64,000 bases of DNA from a virus: positions 1 through 64,000 of IMG/VR virus record IMGVR_UViG_3300036790_000317; one strand, given 5' to 3'. Below are positions 59,034 to 64,000 of this stretch, piece by piece (positions within the stretch are counted from its first letter, which is position 1; each line of letters begins with the position of its first letter). The notes beneath the pieces are model-generated. The model was given only the letters and a program-made list of their open reading frames with translations. It made no database searches and was not told the DNA's origin. The position numbers and the translations under genes are program-made.

Positions 59034-59321
59034 TTATTCTTCACCCAGGGGGATGTCGATGTACCGGATGTCTTCCTTGTCAGCGTTGCGCCAGATCCAC
59101 TCCATTACATTCGTGATCAGCAAGCAGTTGTCACCGTGGTGCAGCCAGGCCAGGCACCCCGGGCAGTCCACCAGGGATTCGTTCTCCGGCTGTTCGTAGA
59201 TCGAGACCATCGGCTCAGCCGTCTCTGCATCACAAGCAGCAAGAGGAACAGACCAGTTCTCGCGGCCTTCTGTTTTCCAGTTACGGTTCCAGCGGTAAGC
59301 GCGGATTAGATGAGTCGTCAT
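59034..59321 (-). CDS. Small protein with CxxC, 95 aa
   Basis: ATG at 59321 after ATGGAGCATC. Contains D-C-P-G-C-L-A-W-L-H-H and an aromatic, acidic C-terminal half. It converges on the structural block. Unrecognised. Confidence 0.6.
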   Translation of the reverse strand: MTTHLIRAYRWNRNWKTEGRENWSVPLAACDAETAEPMVSIYEQPENESLVDCPGCLAWLHHGDNCLLITNVMEWIWRNADKEDIRYIDIPLGEE

Positions 59322-59340
59322 GATGCTCCATAAAAATGAC

Positions 59341-59367
59341 GGGCCGGGGAGTAGCCTTCCCCGGCCC
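59341..59367 (-). terminator. Intrinsic terminator of the tRNA region
   Basis: GGGCCGGGGA and TCCCCGGCCC pair across a 7-nt loop; read leftward the stem is followed by GTCATTTTTA. It lies just after the last tRNA element and before the 59321 gene. Confidence 0.7.
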
Positions 59368-59465
59368 GCCGTTGCAGTTACCTTGTAATTTAGGTGTTCA
59401 AAACCTAAGTAGGTGTATGCGCTGCTACATGGTTCCGCTGGCGACGTTTAATCCCGGCTGTCATT

Positions 59466-59544
59466 CATGAAGCCTGGCGCTCTGCCCCTTGAGCTACGGG
59501 CCGTCGTAGCCGACCCGGCCGGTTTCGAACCGGCAACCTCCATT
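59466..59544 (-). tRNA. Permuted tRNA gene B (3' half before 5' half)
   Basis: On the minus strand the T-arm GCCGG-TTCGAAA-CCGGC and 3' acceptor CGGGTCG come first. A 7-nt linker follows, then the 5' acceptor CGGCCCG, TA, and a canonical D-arm GCTC-AAGGGGCA-GAGC. The acceptor halves pair over 7 bp (one G-U). T8, A14, G18G19, A21 and the T-loop consensus are present. No partner halves exist in the normal order. Flanking sequence also pairs (CCGGGA with TCCCGG; CCAGCG with CGCTGG), as intron-like ends would. Only 3 bp of the anticodon stem (CCA/TGG) form by simple joining, so the anticodon is unresolved. Confidence 0.6.
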
Positions 59545-59609
59545 GCCTTGCACCCGGGAAGGGGATCCAGCGTACAGCAGCAAGCTAAGCCTGCGAGCGA
59601 GAATCTCAG

Positions 59610-59687
59610 CCTCAGGGCCGGTGCTCTGTCCTTTGAGCTACCCCTGCATGCGCGCAGGGGCCAGGAATCGAACCTGGATCTTCCGCT
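59610..59687 (-). tRNA. Permuted tRNA gene A (3' half before 5' half)
   Basis: Minus strand: T-arm CCAGG-TTCGATT-CCTGG and 3' acceptor CCCCTGC, a 6-nt linker, then 5' acceptor GCAGGGG (perfect 7-bp pairing), TA, D-arm GCTC-AAAGGACA-GAGC. Around the missing anticodon loop the flanks can form CCG/CGG, a GAAG bulge, a GCCCTG/CGGGGC helix and an AGGC bulge, resembling a bulge-helix-bulge splice site. Anticodon identity is not resolved. There is no alternative normal-order partner nearby. Confidence 0.6.
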
Positions 59688-59739
59688 TCGCCCCGTGAGC
59701 CTTAATCTCAGTCTCAGTCTGTTGCTCGTGTCTATTGTA

Positions 59740-60483
59740 CTAGGCAAGCAGCCAGTCAAAAACCGGCTTGCCCGCTGTCTTCAGCGTGACCGGATGGGTG
59801 TTTGCTTCCTCACGAGCAGCACGAACCGCCGCAATCAGCTTCACGGCCCGGTCTTCCAGCTCGCGCTTCCGTTCCGGGCTGATCGCACCGGATAGCTGGA
59901 CCTGGGTCCAGTCACCAATCTTTTCGTCCTTGAACATGACATCGACCTGGGCGTCTTGCTTGAATGCCGGGTCTGACGGAGCCCACTTGACGTGGTTGAA
60001 CGGCGTCTTCTCGGTCTTCTTCCGGGTGACCGGGTCTGTGGCATGCAGGCCCTTGTCCTTGTCAAAGTGCCAGTCATCCTTGGTGTTATACACCGGCAGC
60101 GCCCGGATGAGCGTGCCGATGTGAATGGCTTGCTTTTCCAGCCGCAGCAGGTTCGTGACCGGGACACCCGTGAGGATCGTCGTGCCATCGATCACGAGAT
60201 CGGCCTTGGCCTCGGCATTGGCCGAGTCCTGGGTTAGCTCGGCATCGAGCAGGTCGCTCATCGCCTTACGGGCGCTGGCAAGGAGTTCCTGTACCCGGAG
60301 CTGGACCTTCTTGCCCTCGGCCGGAAGCTGCTCGCCTTCGTCATCAAGTGGCTGGTACGTCCGGATCTGGCCGTCGAACAGGTCCGTCTTCTGAGCAGCC
60401 TGGTATGCTGCGGTAAACCTGCGGTTTTCCTCGGCCTTGATGCCTTCGATCATGGCATTGAACTGGTGAAGCTGCTGCGCCAT
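59740..60483 (-). CDS. DUF7873-like protein, 247 aa
   Basis: ATG at 60483 follows GGAAGGAAAAAGAAG; the longer upstream frame is rejected. The sequence has R-T-Y-Q-P-L-D-D-E-G-E-Q-L-P, V-P-V-T-N-L-L-R-L-E-K-Q and N-H-V-K segments. I associate these with a conserved actinobacterial family of unknown function (DUF7873, from memory). It lies among tRNAs and may act on RNA or translation, but no catalytic motif is evident. Confidence 0.65.
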   Translation of the reverse strand: MAQQLHQFNAMIEGIKAEENRRFTAAYQAAQKTDLFDGQIRTYQPLDDEGEQLPAEGKKVQLRVQELLASARKAMSDLLDAELTQDSANAEAKADLVIDGTTILTGVPVTNLLRLEKQAIHIGTLIRALPVYNTKDDWHFDKDKGLHATDPVTRKKTEKTPFNHVKWAPSDPAFKQDAQVDVMFKDEKIGDWTQVQLSGAISPERKRELEDRAVKLIAAVRAAREEANTHPVTLKTAGKPVFDWLLA

Positions 60484-60566
60484 CTTCTTTTTCCTTCCTT
60501 CCGCTGGATGATCATTGTTGTAATGGCTGTCATTGTTGTAATAGCTGTCACCACGAGGCTGGCAAG

Positions 60567-60637
60567 AGGCACGCCTGAGAGTCGAACTCAGCCTTGTAGC
60601 TTTGCAGGCCACACCCCGCACCGGCGAGACGCGCACC
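60567..60637 (-). tRNA. tRNA-Cys (GCA)
   Basis: Acceptor GGTGCGC/GCGTGCC (two wobbles), anticodon arm GTGGC-CTGCAAA-GCTAC, T-arm CTGAG-TTCGACT-CTCAG, U73 as in bacterial tRNA-Cys. No encoded CCA. A tandem 18-nt repeat (CATTGTTGTAATrGCTGT) follows at about 60515-60551. Confidence 0.85.
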
Positions 60638-60640
60638 ATG

Positions 60641-60889
60641 TCATATCAGGTCTACGCCAGGAAAATATAGCATGTGTCCTCTTGAACTGCTATCGCTTAT
60701 CCGGGCTACGTGCGCTAGCTCATTCCAGCGTCTGGTTCCGATAACCTTAGCTAGAGCCGTAGCAATCTGCACGATATCACTGGACTGCTTATACATGATG
60801 CCCGGGGACCCGGACTTGTGCACGGCGAGTTCTGCGGCAATTCCTGATTGATCCAAGGCGAGCAGGACTTCTTCTCTGTCAAGACGCAT
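60641..60889 (-). CDS. Small protein, 82 aa
   Basis: ATG at 60889 follows CGGAAGTAATAGC. A helical, soluble protein (A-L-A-K-V-I-G-T-R-R-W-N-E-L-A-H-V-A-R) lying between tRNA genes. Its stop is 4 nt from the tRNA-Cys 5' end. Not recognised. Confidence 0.55.
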   Translation of the reverse strand: MRLDREEVLLALDQSGIAAELAVHKSGSPGIMYKQSSDIVQIATALAKVIGTRRWNELAHVARISDSSSRGHMLYFPGVDLI

Positions 60890-61079
60890 GCTATTACTTC
60901 CGTGGGAACGTGAGGCTCGTCCTGAGCGCCGCTGGCGTGCCGTGCCTGTGTTGCGCTCGTGCTGCGCGCTTGCAATGGTGCTGTGGCTGGCAATCACACC
61001 CTGGCAGCATGAGCTATATGGCTGGCAAGCAGGAGATGGCGGCATGGCCATGATGGCAGTCATTACTATGATGGTGGCG

Positions 61080-61152
61080 TGCACCGGGCGGGAGTCGAAC
61101 CCGCGGCTGCCCGCTTAGGAGGCGGGCGCTCTGTCCTCTGAGCTACCGGCGC
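61080..61152 (-). tRNA. tRNA-Arg (CCU)
   Basis: Acceptor GCGCCGG/CCGGTGC, anticodon arm CCCGC-CTCCTAA-GCGGG, T-arm GCGGG-TTCGACT-CCCGC. Confidence 0.9.
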
Positions 61153-61312
61153 GTGGCTTAGCTTTCCCGCCGAGAAAACTAGCTCCCCGGTTAGCATGAC
61201 GAAACTTGTGCTCTGCGCGTCGGCGCTGGGCAGGCGTCAGCCTGCGGATGCCGTCAGCGTTTTTGATTTTCAGGTGCCTGGTATAGAGATCTAGCCGATG
61301 TTCGTTCGTCAT
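61115..61312 (-). CDS. Small basic protein ending inside a tRNA gene
   Basis: 65 residues, Lys/Arg/His-rich. The frame's last 12 codons are the 5' part of tRNA-Arg(CCU) itself, so either the overlap is real or the true stop is earlier through processing. The ATG at 61312 has GAGAAG and AGGA upstream and overlaps the previous gene. Confidence 0.45.
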   Translation of the reverse strand: MTNEHRLDLYTRHLKIKNADGIRRLTPAQRRRAEHKFRHANRGASFLGGKAKPRAGSSEDRAPAS

Positions 61313-61535
61313 TCCTGGCAGCTTTCTTCTCAGGGAAGAGATCTAGCAGGATGTCATAGAGCCGCTGCTCTTCCGGGCTGGATACCGCGTACACACGTTC
61401 TTCGGAAACATTCATCGTCCAGGCGATGACGCCGATGGTGCCGTGGCGCACAGCACGTGCGTATTCGCTGATAGCTGACCGGACGCTTTCGGCCAGCTGC
61501 TTGTCCGTTATATTCCGTACCTGTCCTTCTGCCAT
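61254..61535 (-). CDS. Hypothetical protein, 93 aa
   Basis: Begins immediately after the 3' end of tRNA-Arg(CCG). Helical with G-V-I-A-W-T-M-N-V-S-E-E-R-V-Y, possibly a small HTH-type fold. The ribosome-binding site would lie within the tRNA acceptor (GAGGCGC), so translation may depend on tRNA processing. Confidence 0.5.
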   Translation of the reverse strand: MAEGQVRNITDKQLAESVRSAISEYARAVRHGTIGVIAWTMNVSEERVYAVSSPEEQRLYDILLDLFPEKKAARNDERTSARSLYQAPENQKR

Positions 61536-61536
61536 G

Positions 61537-61609
61537 CGCCTCATGCAGGATTCGAACCTGCGGCCTCGTGCTCCGGAAGCACGCGCGCTCTCCGCTGCGC
61601 CAATGAGGC
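61537..61609 (-). tRNA. tRNA-Arg (CCG)
   Basis: Acceptor GCCTCAT/ATGAGGC, anticodon arm CGTGC-TTCCGGA-GCACG, T-arm GCAGG-TTCGAAT-CCTGC. Confidence 0.9.
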
Positions 61610-61672
61610 AAGCATCTTCAATAGCATGGTGGTTGACATCACTGAGATGGCTGATGGTGGTGGAAGTGGTGG

Positions 61673-61752
61673 TGGTGGAGGAGGGATTCGAACCCCCAGT
61701 GCCGAAGCTACGACTTTACAGGCCGCTGAGCAGCCAGTTGCTCAACTCCACC
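61673..61752 (-). tRNA. tRNA-Tyr (GUA)
   Basis: Acceptor GGTGGAG/CTCCACC, anticodon arm GCGGC-CTGTAAA-GTCGT, long variable arm, T-arm with TTCGAAT. Class II layout as expected for bacterial tRNA-Tyr. Confidence 0.88.
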
Positions 61753-61756
61753 TCGG

Positions 61757-61830
61757 GGTGAATGAAGGGAATCGAACCCTCAACGACCGGGTCCACAACC
61801 CAGCGCTCTGCCAGTTGAGCTACATTCACC
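61757..61830 (-). tRNA. tRNA-His (GUG)
   Basis: Acceptor GTGAATG/CATTCAC with an extra G at -1 facing C73, the tRNA-His identity pair. Anticodon arm CTGGG-TTGTGGA-CCCGG. Confidence 0.9.
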
Positions 61831-61831
61831 G

Positions 61832-61903
61832 TGCGCGAAGAAGGACTCGAACCTTCGGCCTGCCGGATGTGAACCGGCTGCTCTCCCGCTGAGCTACTCA
61901 CGC
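61832..61903 (-). tRNA. tRNA-Val (CAC)
   Basis: Acceptor GCGTGAG/TTCGCGC (wobbles), anticodon arm GCCGG-TTCACAT-CCGGC, T-arm GAAGG-TTCGAGT-CCTTC. One or two bases separate it from each neighbour. Confidence 0.88.
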
Positions 61904-61904
61904 G

Positions 61905-61977
61905 CGCTCCCGGAGGGACTCGAACCCCCACCCTCCTGATCCGTAATCAGGCGCTCTGTCCGTTGGGCTACAGGAGC
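61905..61977 (-). tRNA. tRNA-Arg (ACG)
   Basis: Acceptor GCTCCTG/CGGGAGC, anticodon arm CCTGA-TTACGGA-TCAGG, T-loop TTCGAGT. One D-stem mismatch. Confidence 0.9.
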
Positions 61978-62019
61978 ATGATCATCATCTTGCTGGCAAT
62001 CAAAGCAATGATGGCAGTG

Positions 62020-62091
62020 TGGGCAGTGAAGGAATCGAACCTTCGGCCACCGGCTTGTCGAGCCGGTGCTCTCCCACTGAGCTAACCGCCC
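62020..62091 (-). tRNA. tRNA-Val (GAC) with C33
   Basis: Acceptor GGGCGGT/ACTGCCC, anticodon arm CCGGC-TCGACAA-GCCGG, T-arm GAAGG-TTCGATT-CCTTC. Position 33 is C instead of the near-universal U. Confidence 0.82.
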
Positions 62092-62137
62092 GTAATTAAG
62101 CAGTCCGGTAGTGGTTAGCATGTGAATCGTAGCTACG

Positions 62138-62211
62138 CGGCCCCTACCGGGATCGAACCGGCGACCCCCGCCTTGACAGGGCGGTGCTCTAACCAGCTGA
62201 GCTAAGAGACC
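62138..62211 (-). tRNA. tRNA-Asp (GUC)
   Basis: Acceptor GGTCTCT/AGGGGCC, anticodon arm CCGCC-CTGTCAA-GGCGG, T-arm GCCGG-TTCGATC-CCGGT, G73. Confidence 0.9.
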
Positions 62212-62295
62212 TTGTGCTTACCGTGTGCCACGTACGCTTATTGGCTGTTCCCGTGGCCCCGCAAGCTCTACCTGTCGATTCTGGCAAGCAGGATG

Positions 62296-62367
62296 CTCCC
62301 CCGGCTGGACTCGAACCAGCAACCCTGCGGTTAACAGCCGCTCACTCTGCCATTGAGCTACAGGGGA
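62296..62367 (-). tRNA. tRNA-Asn (GUU)
   Basis: Acceptor TCCCCTG/CGGGGGA, anticodon loop CTGTTAA, T-arm GCTGG-TTCGAGT-CCAGC, G73. The 27-43 pair is A-A. Confidence 0.88.
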
Positions 62368-62416
62368 ACGTAGAGATCAGGATCATGATGGCAGTCAAAA
62401 GATTCCTGGCTATTAG

Positions 62417-62490
62417 TAGCGGAGGGTGGATTTGAACCACCAATCTGTGGATTATGAGCCCACCGGGATACCGAATTTCCCTACTCCGCG
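62417..62490 (-). tRNA. Initiator-type tRNA-fMet (CAU)
   Basis: Acceptor CGCGGAG/CTCCGCT leaves C1 opposite U72 unpaired, as in bacterial initiators. D-stem GGGA/TCCC gives purine 11 : pyrimidine 24, and the anticodon stem has G29-G30-G31. T-loop is TTCAAAT. These features separate it from the elongator at 63279. Confidence 0.82.
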
Positions 62491-62584
62491 ACGCATGCTG
62501 TTTTCATTACTAACTATATGCTGTGGAACCCGATGACGCAACCACAACGACCAGATAAGTAGTTAAAGATCACGTCACCGGGCG

Positions 62585-62610
62585 GCACTAGGGCGGGCGA
62601 GCCCTAGTGC
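62585..62610. repeat. Perfect 10-bp hairpin between tRNAs
   Basis: GCACTAGGGC (62585-62594) and GCCCTAGTGC (62601-62610) flank a 6-nt loop, between tRNA-Glu(UUC) and tRNA-fMet. Perhaps a processing or stabilising hairpin; no T-run follows. Confidence 0.5.
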
Positions 62611-62614
62611 GCTG

Positions 62615-62686
62615 TACCTCCACGGGGACTCGAACCCCGTTCCGAGGATTGAAGGTCCTCGATCCTAACCTATGGACGATGGAGGC
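62615..62686 (-). tRNA. tRNA-Glu (UUC) with C33
   Basis: Acceptor GCCTCCA/TGGAGGT, anticodon arm GAGGA-CCTTCAA-TCCTC, T-arm CGGGG-TTCGAGT-CCCCG. Position 33 is C. Confidence 0.85.
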
Positions 62687-62786
62687 ATAAGCAGGTGCTC
62701 ATGACCGGTGCTAGCAACCCTCATGAACTTGCCCGGGACTCTTACCACTCGACACCCGGGTCCTCAGGCTGCCTGCTACAGCCCCG

Positions 62787-62859
62787 TGCCCCGTACCGGA
62801 ATCGAACCGGTGATTTCCTGACTGAGAATCAGGCGTCATAACCGCTAGACTAACAGGGC
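62787..62859 (-). tRNA. tRNA-Glu (CUC)
   Basis: Acceptor GCCCTGT/ACGGGGC, anticodon arm CCTGA-TTCTCAG-TCAGG, T-arm ACCGG-TTCGATT-CCGGT. The gap 62690-62780 contains a CCCGGG/CCCGGG inverted pair but no tRNA I can fold. Confidence 0.88.
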
Positions 62860-62937
62860 TGGTGATTCCCGGGTGCTATCGGGGGGAACCGGAGAACGCC
62901 ACGTAGCTGAACCACGGGGGCCTGCACCCGGAAATCG

Positions 62938-63010
62938 TGCGTCACGCCGGGATCGAACCGGCGGCCATCCGCTTAGAAGGCGGGGCTCTGTCCAGCTGAG
63001 CTAGTGACGC
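62938..63010 (-). tRNA. tRNA-Arg (UCU)
   Basis: Acceptor GCGTCAC/GTGACGC, anticodon arm CCCGC-CTTCTAA-GCGGA with no nucleotide 26 and a 27-43 mismatch, T-arm GCCGG-TTCGATC-CCGGC. Confidence 0.82.
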
Positions 63011-63017
63011 ATGAGGT

Positions 63018-63182
63018 TTACAGCTTCGCTGCCAGCAGCCCGAGGACCCGGGCAACTTCTTTGGTAACGAGATTTTGCGCAGCTTCTTGGTCCTGCGGGC
63101 TTTCGATATCCGTGATGAGGTCTTCGATAGCAGCCTTGACCTTCTTGGCGAGAAGTGACTGGAGCGTTTCCAGCAAATCCAT
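63018..63182 (-). CDS. 54-residue helical protein
   Basis: ATG at 63182 follows GGTGGAGGATAC. The product is one amphipathic helical protein (L-L-E-T-L-Q-S-L-L-A-K-K-V-K-A-A). It is squeezed between tRNA-Lys and tRNA-Arg. Unrecognised. Confidence 0.65.
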   Translation of the reverse strand: MDLLETLQSLLAKKVKAAIEDLITDIESPQDQEAAQNLVTKEVARVLGLLAAKL

Positions 63183-63203
63183 GTATCCTCCACCGTTCGG
63201 CTG

Positions 63204-63274
63204 TGCCCCGCCAAGGAATCGAACCCTGACCCACCGGGTAAAAACCGGCTACGCTGCCATTACGCCACCGAGGC
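63204..63274 (-). tRNA. tRNA-Lys (UUU)
   Basis: Acceptor GCCTCGG/GCGGGGC with a 7-66 mismatch, anticodon arm GCCGG-TTTTTAC-CCGGT, T-arm CAGGG-TTCGATT-CCTTG. Confidence 0.83.
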
Positions 63275-63278
63275 CCCG

Positions 63279-63351
63279 TGACGAGAGATGGACTCGAACC
63301 ACCGCCCTGCGAGTTATGGGCCCGCTGCTCTGCCTCCTGAGCTATCTCGTC
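63279..63351 (-). tRNA. tRNA-Met (CAU), elongator type, with C33
   Basis: Acceptor GACGAGA/TCTCGTC fully paired, D-stem with C11:G24 (elongator), anticodon arm GCGGG-CCCATAA-CTCGC. Position 33 is C. CAU could also be modified to read AUA as tRNA-Ile; sequence alone cannot decide. Confidence 0.82.
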
Positions 63352-63362
63352 ATAACAGCATA

Positions 63363-63740
63363 CTATGTCATCGTTACCACTGCGCCAGCAGCCTTGAAGA
63401 TTTTCTCAGCAGCCTCAGCTTTTTCTTTCGGCACCCTTTCCAGTATCTTGACCGGTGCCGCCTCGGCCAGGTCCTTGGACTCCTTCAAGCCGAGGCCGGT
63501 GAGAACCCGGATCTCCTTGATGACCTGGATTTTCTTATCACCTGCTGATTCTAGCATGATCGTAAACTCGGTCTGCTCATCAGCAGGCTCTTCGGGTGGC
63601 ACTATCACATCGGTGATGGCTGGCAGCGGCACGTCGGCTGTGACATCAAACTTGTCCTCGAACATCTTGCGGAACTCCGCAAGCTCAGAAAGCCGCATGT
63701 TCTCGAACGTGCTCAGCAGAGTATCCAGGTTAACGTCCAT
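63363..63740 (-). CDS. rplL: Ribosomal protein bL12 (L7/L12) homologue
   Basis: A 125-residue protein with the N-terminal dimerisation helices (L-S-E-L-A-E-F-R-K-M-F-E), an acidic/Pro hinge (about 33-55), and the conserved globular C-terminal domain (K-I-Q-V-I-K-E-I-R, T-G-L-G-L-K-E-S-K-D-L, A-A-G-A-V-V). bL12 forms the ribosomal stalk that recruits translation GTPases. A viral copy could join host ribosomes. GTAAGGAAGGAAAACG precedes the ATG. It lies in the middle of the tRNA cluster. Confidence 0.92.
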   Translation of the reverse strand: MDVNLDTLLSTFENMRLSELAEFRKMFEDKFDVTADVPLPAITDVIVPPEEPADEQTEFTIMLESAGDKKIQVIKEIRVLTGLGLKESKDLAEAAPVKILERVPKEKAEAAEKIFKAAGAVVTMT

Positions 63741-63761
63741 CGTTTTCCTTCCTTACGGAGG

Positions 63762-63836
63762 TGGGCAAGGGAGGATTTGAACCTCCGGTCTACCGCGTAT
63801 CAGACGGTTGCTCTGACCAGGCTGAGCTACCTGCCC
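63762..63836 (-). tRNA. tRNA-Ile (GAU)
   Basis: Acceptor GGGCAGG/CTTGCCC, anticodon arm ACCGT-CTGATAC-GCGGT, T-arm GGAGG-TTCAAAT-CCTCC. Confidence 0.88.
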
Positions 63837-63853
63837 GTCATGTGCCTTTCACG

Positions 63854-64000
63854 TTAGTCTATGACCGGCAAGCCATGCAGAAAACGCTCAACATCTGAGC
63901 GGTAGGTAACTATCCCGTGAGGAGATCCCGGATGAGAGTTATCTACGTACCGCATGAGGCCGTGGTCATAAAGCTGGCCGGTGCAAGAACTAACCGTCTG
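63854..64000 (-). CDS. C-terminal part of a leftward gene entering the window
   Basis: An open frame of 48 codons continues from beyond the right edge to a TAA at 63854. The visible end (L-M-R-Y-V-D-N-S-H-P-G ... F-L-H-G-L-P-V-I-D) looks like a real protein. Function unknown. Confidence 0.5.
   Translation of the reverse strand, partial: QTVSSCTGQLYDHGLMRYVDNSHPGSPHGIVTYRSDVERFLHGLPVID

Noticed and set aside
59466-59478. Reading the 5' half of permuted tRNA B as carrying anticodon UCA (UGA suppressor)
   Set aside because: Counting 7 loop bases from the presumed stem gives UCA, but positions 30-31 do not pair with the available 3' half and TGA is used freely as a stop in this window. The anticodon is left unassigned.
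62690-62780. Possible extra tRNA between tRNA-Glu(CUC) and tRNA-Glu(UUC)
   Set aside because: A CCCGGG/CCCGGG inverted pair and a tRNA-like stretch are visible, but no acceptor, D- or T-arm set can be folded in normal or permuted order.
1-64000. CRISPR array, rRNA genes, insertion sequence with transposase
   Set aside because: No regularly spaced direct repeats with unique spacers, no rRNA-like stretches and no transposase or integrase-like protein were found on reading both strands.

Overview
The window looks like a long stretch of a large, high-GC tailed phage (siphovirus type) of an actinobacterium or another high-GC Gram-positive host. The grounds are the high GC at third codon positions, frequent GTG and TTG starts, chains of genes joined by ATGA/GTGA overlaps, a few apparently leaderless GTG genes, and a complete capsid/tail gene set with no bacterial housekeeping genes around it. 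Species cannot be read from the sequence.

Layout. (1) About 1-11.5 kb: leftward operons of very small proteins, many with zinc-knuckle cysteines and several that are only a single membrane helix. Nearly all have tandem GGAAGG-type purine repeats as ribosome-binding region, and recurring TTGACAT blocks precede the operons. This part also holds two 40-nt tRNA-like minihelices (6764-6803, 7421-7460), a perfect 27-bp inverted repeat, nested inverted repeats around 8.4-9.1 kb, and a roughly 1.2 kb gene-free, AT-richer region (8961-10155) with repeated motifs. A lipoprotein and an HNH nuclease follow. (2) About 11.5-13 kb: two small rightward genes and one leftward gene, then a strong consensus promoter at 13009-13037. 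(3) 13.2-59.0 kb: the rightward morphogenesis block. It runs from a lytic transglycosylase-like protein and small membrane proteins through terminase, a fibre, the portal (with an intein and a ParB-like tail), a MuF-type protein fused to a Nudix domain, the protease/scaffold, major capsid, a homing-type nuclease, a sugar-modification cassette, neck, tail tube, a frameshifted tail assembly chaperone, the tape measure, tail tip proteins and two membrane proteins. It closes with a clean terminator at 59000. Three leftward genes sit antisense inside the tail block: a peptide deformylase, a 64-aa protein and a nucleotide-sugar dehydrogenase. (4) 59.0-64 kb: a leftward translation island with 17 conventional tRNAs (including an initiator-type tRNA-fMet), two tRNAs whose halves are in permuted order, a ribosomal protein bL12 homologue and several small genes.

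How it fits together. The phage appears to modify translation at several points: initiator tRNA, peptide deformylase, the bL12 stalk protein and tRNAs weighted to Arg, Glu and Val. It also seems to build or attach a sugar (C-methyltransferase, epimerase, double glycosyltransferase, UDP-sugar dehydrogenase), probably to decorate the particle. The most unusual observations are the two permuted tRNA genes at 59466-59687 and the two covarying acceptor/T-arm minihelices near 6.8 and 7.4 kb. All calls were made by reading the sequence; no database search was run.
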